This document shows, piece by piece, positions 8,124-14,753 of a stretch of 36,130 nucleotides of DNA. Location: contig NZ_LKEH01000030.1 in NCBI RefSeq assembly GCF_001642795.1, forward strand, positions 63,682 through 99,811. The letters run 5' to 3'. The notes under the pieces were generated by a model that was not told the DNA's origin, did not search any database, and saw only the letters and a list, made by a program, of their open reading frames with translations. A program made the position numbers and the translations under genes. How positions within the stretch are numbered: position 1 is the stretch's first letter; the number at the start of each line of letters is the position of its first letter. The DNA comes from Pseudomonas viridiflava. Lineage in GTDB: Bacteria; Pseudomonadota; Gammaproteobacteria; Pseudomonadales; Pseudomonadaceae.

Positions 8124-8609
8124 TCATCGATGCAACACAAACTGCCCGGTAAACTTCACGGCCGATTCATCGCTGTCCTGCGCATGAATGTGGGTCGGCA
8201 GCTCCAGGCGTGCGCGGCCGCGCCGCTGGTAGGTGGTAATGAACCGGTCCCACTGCGCCACATCCGGCGCATCACACACGGCAATGGCGTCCTCGCGGAC
8301 CGGCAGCGGATAGCTGATCTGCCCGTCCTGAATCACGATGTGCCCGTCGTCGATCCCTGCTTCACGCAGGCGCAGGTGCAGCCAGCCCCATCCGGCCAGC
8401 ACCGCGCCGCAATACAGGCTGCCGCCGAACAGCGTGCTCTTGTGGTTGACGTTGGGTGCCAGCGGCAGGTGCAGGCGCAGTCGATGGTTTTGCCAGTCGA
8501 TGACGCGGATACCCATTTCGCGGGTCAGCGGGATGTCATGGTGCAGCACCTGCTCAAGTTCCGCCGCTGCGTTGCCGGGCAACGGTGCCTGTGGCTCAGT
8601 CGGTTTCAT
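8124..8609 (-). CDS. YiiD-type hot-dog thioesterase
   Basis: 161-residue protein resembling the putative thioesterase domain at the C-terminus of E. coli YiiD (hot-dog fold). Features seen are the segment NVNHKSTLFGGSLYCGAVLAGWG, which fits the hot-dog central helix with NHKGTxFGG-like sequence. The substrate is unknown, probably an acyl-CoA or acyl-ACP. The ATG at 8609 has GGAG about 8 nt upstream, so I prefer it to the TTG at 8633. Its first 14 nt overlap the end of dctD, suggesting co-transcription with dctB-dctD. The stop codon sits at the edge of a palindromic repeat. Confidence 0.82.
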   Translation of the reverse strand: MKPTEPQAPLPGNAAAELEQVLHHDIPLTREMGIRVIDWQNHRLRLHLPLAPNVNHKSTLFGGSLYCGAVLAGWGWLHLRLREAGIDDGHIVIQDGQISYPLPVREDAIAVCDAPDVAQWDRFITTYQRRGRARLELPTHIHAQDSDESAVKFTGQFVLHR

Positions 8610-9981
8610 CGGACGCTCCGCTGCTGTCGCCAAAATTCAGACCGTGCTTGCGCAGCTTGTCATGCAGGGTCTTGCGCGGCACGCCCAGCGCTTCAGCCAG
8701 GCTGCGCACCGAGCTGTGCGGGCGAGCCAGTTCGGCGGCAATCAGCGCACGTTCGAAACTTTCCACCTGCTCACTCAAGCCGCCACTGACGGGCGGCGCG
8801 TCCGGCATCGCATTGCCTTCCAGCTCCAGTTCAAGCCCCAGCGCAAAGCGTTCCGCAGCGTTTTGCAGCTCCCGAACGTTACCGGGCCAACTGTGACGCA
8901 GCAGCAAGGCACGCTGGCCCGGCTTGAGTTCCTGCGTGGGAATGCCGTGACGCATGCTGGCCGCATCGGCGTAATGCTCGAACAACATCAGCGCGTCTTC
9001 ACCGCGCTCGCGCAACGGCGGAATGCGCAGCGAGGCGACGTTCAGCCGGTAATACAGGTCGGCACGGAAGCGCCCCTGATCCGCCGCCTGACGCAGGTCT
9101 TCCTTGGTGGCGGCGATGATGCGGATGTCCAGCGGGATCTGCTGATTGCTGCCCATGCGCTCGACCACACGCTCCTGCAGGAGGCGCAGCAGCTTGACCT
9201 GAACATCCAGGCTCATGCTTTCGATTTCATCGAGAAACAGCGTGCCGCCATTGGCGAATTCGAACTTGCCGATGCGGCGTTTCTGCGCGCCGGTAAAGGC
9301 GCCCGGCTCGTGGCCGAACAGCTCGCTTTCCACCACCGACTCGGCCAGCGCTCCTGCGTTGATCGCCACGAACGGACCGTTTCGACGGTTGGACAGGTCG
9401 TGCAGCGCCCGCGCAACCACTTCCTTGCCCGCACCGGTTTCGCCCAGAATCAGGACATCGGCGCGAGTGCCTGCCAGCGCACCGATCTGTTCGCGCAGGC
9501 GCAGCATGGGTGCCGACTGACCGACCAGACGCGTGCTCAGCTGTTGGCGATCACTCAGGGCCAGACGCAGGCTGCGGTTATCCAGCACCAGCCGACGCAA
9601 GGCCAGGGCACGGCGCACGCTGTCGAGCATGGCATCGCTGGCGAACGGTTTTTCCAGAAAGTCGTAAGCTCCGGCGCGCATGGCTTTCACCGCCAGCGGC
9701 ACATCGCCGTGACCGGTGATCAGCAGCACCGGCAGGTCCGGGTCCTGTTCATGCAGTTGCACCAGCAGTTCCAGTCCGTCCATGCCCTGCATGCGGATGT
9801 CGCTGACCACCACGCCTGGCCAGTCGCGACCGATGCGCTCGGCCAGCCCGTCGGCTTCGGACAGCGACAGGACGTTCAGGCCCGCCAGATCCAGGGTCTG
9901 GCGCAGTGCCTGACGCAGATGGGAGTCGTCGTCGATCAGCACCACCTGGATCTGGCTGTCGATGGCTGTGTCCGAACTCAT
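8596..9981 (-). CDS. dctD: Sigma-54-dependent response regulator DctD
   Basis: 461 residues. Receiver domain at about 10-125 with the acidic pocket IDDD and phospho-acceptor Asp61, and Lys111 in the KPF motif. AAA+ domain at about 150-380 with Walker A GETGAGKE (180-187) and the sigma-54 contact loop GAFTGA (227-232). A Fis-type HTH lies at about 410-450. This is the NtrC-type architecture of DctD, which activates C4-dicarboxylate transport genes. It overlaps dctB by ATGA. No dicarboxylate transporter gene is adjacent, so the targets must be elsewhere. Confidence 0.92.
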   Translation of the reverse strand: MSSDTAIDSQIQVVLIDDDSHLRQALRQTLDLAGLNVLSLSEADGLAERIGRDWPGVVVSDIRMQGMDGLELLVQLHEQDPDLPVLLITGHGDVPLAVKAMRAGAYDFLEKPFASDAMLDSVRRALALRRLVLDNRSLRLALSDRQQLSTRLVGQSAPMLRLREQIGALAGTRADVLILGETGAGKEVVARALHDLSNRRNGPFVAINAGALAESVVESELFGHEPGAFTGAQKRRIGKFEFANGGTLFLDEIESMSLDVQVKLLRLLQERVVERMGSNQQIPLDIRIIAATKEDLRQAADQGRFRADLYYRLNVASLRIPPLRERGEDALMLFEHYADAASMRHGIPTQELKPGQRALLLRHSWPGNVRELQNAAERFALGLELELEGNAMPDAPPVSGGLSEQVESFERALIAAELARPHSSVRSLAEALGVPRKTLHDKLRKHGLNFGDSSGASDETD

Positions 9982-11792
9982 GCAGATAGGTCCTCTGGCG
10001 GTTGAAGGTTGGCGCCGGAAGCGCCGGCACGCAGGCGCAGGGTCAACAGTGCGCCGCCGCTCGAGTGATTGGCGAACAGCAGTTCGCCGTCCAGCGCACG
10101 CATCAGGGTGTCACAGATCGCCAGCCCCAGCCCAAGGCCCTGAGTGCGGGTCTTGGTGGTGAAGAATGGCTCGCGTGCCCGTGCCAAGGCCTCTTGGGAA
10201 AAGCCCGGCCCGTTGTCGCGAATGTACAGATTGACGCCTTCGCGGGTCTGCTCTGCACTGATCCACAGCTTGCGCGGCGGACCCTTTTCAGTGAGAGCAT
10301 CCAGCGCGTTGGCCAGCAGGTTGCCGAGCACCTGGCGCAGGCGGGTTTCGCCAGCCTGCACCCACAGTGTCGCGTCGGGCACGTCACGGATCAACTCGAC
10401 TTCCATGGCGCGCCGACGTTTGGTCAGTAACGCCAGCGCGTCGTCCAGTGCCGGTTGCAGCGCCACGCTTTCCGGCGCATGCCGGTCGCGCCGGGCAAAG
10501 GCGCGCAGGTGGGCGATGATCGAGGCCATGCGCCCGGTCAGTTCGCTGATCAGCTTCAGATTGCCGCGTGCCTCTTCGGTGCGATGATGATCGAGCAACA
10601 CTTCGGCGTTTTCCGCATAGCTGCGAATGGCGGCCAGCGGCTGGTTGAGTTCATGGCTGATGCTGGCCGACATGGTGCCCAGTGCCGACAGCTTGCCGGT
10701 CTGCACCAGTTCGTCCTGAGCCCGCACCAGCTCCTGCTGCGCCTGTTCACGCTCCAGCACTTCCTGACGCAGCCGGCTGTTCAGGCCTTCAAGATCGCTG
10801 GTGCGTTCGATGACGCGCATTTCCAGTTCACGCCGGGCCTTGGCCTCAAAGGCGATGCGGTCCAGATAGTGACGCCGACGCTGCATCATCAGACCCAGCA
10901 ACAGCATCAGGACCAGCAACGCCGCGCCGCCAATCGCCTGCACGGTGCGTACGGGACGGTCGATCAGCGCACGGGGCGCGAGGATGTTTACGTTCCAGCC
11001 GGTCTCGGTGATGGCCTGGCTCTGGGTCAGCCACGCGTGGTCATCGATCTTGAGCGGACGCGGGTCGCGGGTCGGATAGGGCTGGATCGCAACGATGGCT
11101 TTTTTCTCGTCGTCGGTCAGGTCCCGTGTCGCCCGAAAGCGCCATTCCGGGTTGGAAGTCAGAATGACCACGCCGTTCTGGTCGGTCAGCAACAGTTGCT
11201 CGGGTGTCTTGCCCCAGAGCGTTTCGGTGTGGTCCAGATCGACCTTGACCACCAGCACGCCGATCACCCGCTCGCCATCGTGCACGGGCCCTGCGAAGAA
11301 ATAACCGCGCTTGACCGACGTGGTGCCCAGACCAAAGAACCGGCCCGTTCTGCCTGCCAGTGCGTCGGTGAAGTACGGACGAAACGAGAAGTTGCGACCG
11401 ATGAAGCTGTCGCGTTGATCCGAGTTGGATGCCGCCAGGGTCAGGCCCTTGGCGTCCATCAGGTACATGACGTCCGCGCCGGTCTGTTGCGAGATGTCCC
11501 TGAGCAGGCGGTTGGCGTTGCCCTGTGCGGTGCCGTCGCCCGGAGATGTCAGAACCGCGCGCAAGGCGGGCAGGTCACCGAGGATCTGTGGCAGGGTTTC
11601 GTAACGATGCAGCGTGCCGAGCAGGTTGGCGACGTACAGGTCCAGCGTCTGGCGGTTCTGATTGGCCAGCTCGTTGCGGTAATAGCGCTCGGCAAGGTGT
11701 TCCAGCGGCCACAACAGCGGTGCCAGACAGATGGCCAGCAGGGCGAGGCTGCGCCAGCGGGGGCGGGGAGGCAGGGCAGAGGTCGTGGTCAT
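9978..11792 (-). CDS. dctB: C4-dicarboxylate sensor histidine kinase DctB
   Basis: 604 residues. A first transmembrane helix at about 15-30 and a second at about 285-303 bracket a periplasmic double-PAS-like sensor (the stretch SFIGRNFSFRPYF is typical of DctB). A cytoplasmic coiled coil follows, then the dimerisation/phospho-acceptor helix with His380 in SHELNQPLAAIRSYAENAE, and the ATPase domain with NALDAL, DNGPGF and GLGLAIC. The ATG at 11792 is preferred to the TTG at 11798; the ribosome binding site is poor for both. It pairs with dctD by a 4-nt overlap. Whether the ligand is succinate, fumarate or malate is inferred from the family. Confidence 0.92.
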   Translation of the reverse strand: MTTTSALPPRPRWRSLALLAICLAPLLWPLEHLAERYYRNELANQNRQTLDLYVANLLGTLHRYETLPQILGDLPALRAVLTSPGDGTAQGNANRLLRDISQQTGADVMYLMDAKGLTLAASNSDQRDSFIGRNFSFRPYFTDALAGRTGRFFGLGTTSVKRGYFFAGPVHDGERVIGVLVVKVDLDHTETLWGKTPEQLLLTDQNGVVILTSNPEWRFRATRDLTDDEKKAIVAIQPYPTRDPRPLKIDDHAWLTQSQAITETGWNVNILAPRALIDRPVRTVQAIGGAALLVLMLLLGLMMQRRRHYLDRIAFEAKARRELEMRVIERTSDLEGLNSRLRQEVLEREQAQQELVRAQDELVQTGKLSALGTMSASISHELNQPLAAIRSYAENAEVLLDHHRTEEARGNLKLISELTGRMASIIAHLRAFARRDRHAPESVALQPALDDALALLTKRRRAMEVELIRDVPDATLWVQAGETRLRQVLGNLLANALDALTEKGPPRKLWISAEQTREGVNLYIRDNGPGFSQEALARAREPFFTTKTRTQGLGLGLAICDTLMRALDGELLFANHSSGGALLTLRLRAGASGANLQPPEDLSA

Positions 11793-12012
11793 TGGCAATC
11801 GCCGAGTGGTTGGCGGTGCCTGCAGCGGCTATCGCGGACGCCGCCGCTGGCGTCGAACAGAGGTTCAACCCCCTGGCAGCGACTGCGGCGCCTCGCGATG
11901 ATGTCCCTGCGGGCAATGGAAAACCCGGTCGATCCTGACGTGGGCATCAAAGGCCTATTATGCCCGCCACGACCGCGTCAGGCACCCGGACAAACCGCCG
12001 CTGCCGGAACGG

Positions 12013-12558
12013 TCAGGCGAACAGTTCGGCTTCTTTCAGGCTTTTGCCCTGTTGATCCTTCGCCGACAACTGCGGTGCTGCGTCGAGCTGCCAGTCGATG
12101 GCCAGGTCCGGATCGTTCCAGCTGATGCAACGCTCTGCCGACGGCGTGTAGTAGTCGGTGGTCTTGTACAGAAACTCGGCGTAGTCGCTCAGTACCACGA
12201 AGCCGTGTGCGAAGCCTTCGGGCACCCACAACTGACGGGCGTTCTCGGCAGACAGCTCAACGGCTACCCACTGGCCGAAGGTCGGCGAGCTGCGACGAAT
12301 ATCCACTGCAACGTCAAGAACCTTGCCTGCGGTGACGCGCACCAGTTTTCCCTGGGCATTGTCGATCTGGTAGTGCAGGCCACGCAGTACGCCTTTCTGC
12401 GAGCGGGAGTGATTGTCCTGCACGAACTGCCTGTCCAGACCGGTGGCTTCACTGAACGCCTTGGCATTGAAGCTTTCATAGAAAAAGCCGCGTTCGTCGC
12501 CGAACACCTTGGGTTCCAGAATCAGGACATCGGGCAGCTTTGTTGCAATTACATTCAC
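12013..12558 (-). CDS. rfbC: dTDP-4-dehydrorhamnose 3,5-epimerase RfbC
   Basis: 181-residue cupin epimerase of the dTDP-L-rhamnose pathway. It converts dTDP-4-keto-6-deoxyglucose to dTDP-4-keto-L-rhamnose. Seen: FGDERGFFYESFN at the N-terminus, the catalytic segment QDNHSRSQKGVLRGLHYQ and WVPEGFAHGF. The start is GTG at 12558, overlapping the rfbA stop as GTGA; the nearby ATG at 12554 is out of frame. It is the last gene of a three-gene minus-strand operon. Confidence 0.95.
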   Translation of the reverse strand: MNVIATKLPDVLILEPKVFGDERGFFYESFNAKAFSEATGLDRQFVQDNHSRSQKGVLRGLHYQIDNAQGKLVRVTAGKVLDVAVDIRRSSPTFGQWVAVELSAENARQLWVPEGFAHGFVVLSDYAEFLYKTTDYYTPSAERCISWNDPDLAIDWQLDAAPQLSAKDQQGKSLKEAELFA

Positions 12559-13430
12559 GTGGTTTCCCCTGCGATCTTGAATAGGTACTGACCGTAACCG
12601 GTTTTGCCGAAGTAGTCGGCACGCCTGAGCAAATGGTCACGGTCGATCCATTCGTTCTGATAGGCGATTTCCTCAAGGCAGGCAACTTTCAGGCCCTGTC
12701 GGTGTTCGATGGTCTGTACGTAGGCCGAGGCGTCGAGAAGACTATCATGAGTGCCTGTATCGAGCCACGCGAAGCCACGTCCGAAGCGCTCTACACGCAG
12801 GTCGCCGCGTTGCAGATAGGCGTTGTTGACGTCGGTGATTTCCAGCTCGCCACGGGGCGACGGCTTGACGTCTCTGGCAATCCGGATCACCTCGTTGTCG
12901 TAGAAATACAGCCCGGTCACCGCGTAGCTGGATTTGGGCGCCCTGGGCTTCTCTTCGATGGACAGCGCTCGGCCAGTCTCGTCGAAGTCGATCACCCCGA
13001 AACGCTCAGGATCCTTGACCCAGTAACCGAATACCGTCGCGCCGGTCTTCTGGGCCGCCGCCTGCTGCAACTGCACACTGAAATGCTGACCGTGGAAAAT
13101 GTTGTCACCCAGGATCAGGCACACCGAATCGTTGCCGATGAACGCCTCACCAATCAGAAAGGCTTGCGCCAGACCGTCCGGTTTCGGCTGCTCGGCGTAG
13201 TGAAATTGCACACCGAACTGGCTGCCGTCCCCCAACAGCTTGCGGTACTGCGGCAAATCCTCCGGCGTGGAGATGATCAGGATTTCCCGGATACCGGCCA
13301 GCATCAGCACCGACAGCGGGTAATAGATCATGGGTTTGTCGTAGATCGGCAGCAACTGCTTGGACAGGCCAAGCGTGATGGGGTGCAGGCGGGTGCCGGA
13401 GCCCCCGGCCAGAACGATGCCTTTGGTCAT
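12555..13430 (-). CDS. rfbA: Glucose-1-phosphate thymidylyltransferase RfbA
   Basis: 291-residue nucleotidyltransferase that makes dTDP-glucose from dTTP and glucose-1-phosphate. The N-terminal signature KGIVLAGGSGTRLHP and the substrate-loop segment SKQLLPIYDKPMIYYPL are intact; the length is standard for RmlA. Start ATG 13430 overlaps the rfbB stop as ATGA. In many Pseudomonas clusters rfbD lies between rfbB and rfbA; here the two are directly joined. Confidence 0.96.
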   Translation of the reverse strand: MTKGIVLAGGSGTRLHPITLGLSKQLLPIYDKPMIYYPLSVLMLAGIREILIISTPEDLPQYRKLLGDGSQFGVQFHYAEQPKPDGLAQAFLIGEAFIGNDSVCLILGDNIFHGQHFSVQLQQAAAQKTGATVFGYWVKDPERFGVIDFDETGRALSIEEKPRAPKSSYAVTGLYFYDNEVIRIARDVKPSPRGELEITDVNNAYLQRGDLRVERFGRGFAWLDTGTHDSLLDASAYVQTIEHRQGLKVACLEEIAYQNEWIDRDHLLRRADYFGKTGYGQYLFKIAGETT

Positions 13431-14509
13431 GCAATCAGGTCCTTGTGGTCAGTGAAGCCCAGTCGCTCTCCTTGATAACTGCCATCCTGAACCTTGCGGC
13501 ACCAGTCCAGGTTATCGAGATACCATTGCACGGTCTTGCGCAGCCCGGACTCGAAGGTTTCTTCGGGTGTCCAGCCCAGCTCCCTTTCAATCTTGCCGGC
13601 GTCGATTGCATAGCGCAGGTCATGACCCGGGCGATCGACCACGTAGGTGATCAGCTCGCTGTACTGCTGCACGCCCGCCGGTTTCTGCGGCGCCAGTTCA
13701 TCCAGCAACGTGCAGATGCCGCGCACCACATCAATGTTTTTCTGCTCGTTATGGCCGCCGATGTTGTAGGTCTCGCCGATCACGCCGTCGGTCACGACCT
13801 TGAGCAGTGCGCGGGCGTGGTCTTCCACGTAGAGCCAGTCACGCACTTGCAGGCCGTTGCCATAGACCGGCAGCGGCTTGCCCGCGAGAGCGTTGAGGAT
13901 CACCAGCGGAATCAGCTTTTCGGGAAAGTGATATGGCCCGTAATTGTTCGAGCAGTTGGTGAGCATCACCGGCAGGCCGTAAGTGCGATGCCAGGCGCGG
14001 ACCAGATGGTCGGACGCCGCCTTGCTGGCCGAATACGGCGAGCTGGGCGCGTAGGGCGTGGTCTCGGTGAACAGGTCATCGACGCCGTGCAGGTCGCCGT
14101 ACACTTCGTCCGTTGAAATGTGGTGAAAACGAAACGCCTGACGCTCGGCCTCGGGCAATTTCAGCCAATAGGCGCGTGTGGCTTCCAGCAGGCTGTAGGT
14201 GCCGACGATGTTGGTCTGGATGAACTCGGCCGGACCATCGATGGAGCGGTCGACGTGGGACTCGGCCGCCAGGTGCATGATCGCCTGCGGCTCGAAACGT
14301 GAGAGTACGGCGCTGACGGCCGCCTGATCGCAGATGTCGGCCTGGACGAATTCATAACGGGTATTGGTTGCGATAGGGTGCAACGATTCCAGGTTGCCTG
14401 CGTAGGTCAACTTGTCGAAGTTCAGCACGTCATGATCGGTGTTCTGGATCAGGTGTCGAACCAATGCCGAACCGATGAAACCTGCACCTCCTGTAACAAG
14501 AATTCGCAT
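13427..14509 (-). CDS. rfbB: dTDP-glucose 4,6-dehydratase RfbB
   Basis: 360-residue short-chain dehydrogenase/reductase. Rossmann motif GGAGFIG at residues 7-13, the active-site segment STDEVYGD, and the YSASK pair (Tyr/Lys catalytic) are seen. The reaction gives dTDP-4-keto-6-deoxyglucose. I start at ATG 14509 (AAAGG upstream), because MRILVTGGAG is the standard N-terminus; the frame runs open for 86 more codons to 14767, but that stretch overlaps the divergent gene and is unlike the family. First gene of the rfbB-A-C operon. Confidence 0.95.
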   Translation of the reverse strand: MRILVTGGAGFIGSALVRHLIQNTDHDVLNFDKLTYAGNLESLHPIATNTRYEFVQADICDQAAVSAVLSRFEPQAIMHLAAESHVDRSIDGPAEFIQTNIVGTYSLLEATRAYWLKLPEAERQAFRFHHISTDEVYGDLHGVDDLFTETTPYAPSSPYSASKAASDHLVRAWHRTYGLPVMLTNCSNNYGPYHFPEKLIPLVILNALAGKPLPVYGNGLQVRDWLYVEDHARALLKVVTDGVIGETYNIGGHNEQKNIDVVRGICTLLDELAPQKPAGVQQYSELITYVVDRPGHDLRYAIDAGKIERELGWTPEETFESGLRKTVQWYLDNLDWCRKVQDGSYQGERLGFTDHKDLIA

Positions 14510-14667
14510 GAACTGACCTTTGGTGTGGGTGAAGTGTAAAGCAGCATAGCTGCCCGAATACGACCTACAGGATCGGGCATTAATCGGCTCTCGGGGCATT
14601 AAATAAATCAATTCCTGTTGCTGAACGCGACACGAAACCGACGTCGTCTTTTTATGCCCGAACGTGA

Positions 14668-14697
14668 TTGGGTACGACGGGCCAATCCCCTTATAGT
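14668..14697 (+). promoter_or_regulatory. Candidate sigma-70 promoter of the kinase/aminotransferase fusion gene
   Basis: TTGGGT (14668-14673), 18-bp spacer, TATAGT (14692-14697), 57 nt upstream of the start at 14754. It lies in the 244-nt divergent gap with rfbB. The -10 is good and the -35 only fair. Confidence 0.35.
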
Positions 14698-14753
14698 TGC
14701 CGCACCGAAAATAAAGCGCTCTGCCGTTCCAGCGAATAAAAACAGAGGTCCAC

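Noticed and set aside
8338..10005. Long plus-strand frame over dctD (555 codons)
   Set aside because: Antisense shadow of a well-supported response regulator, with no own start signals or known domain.
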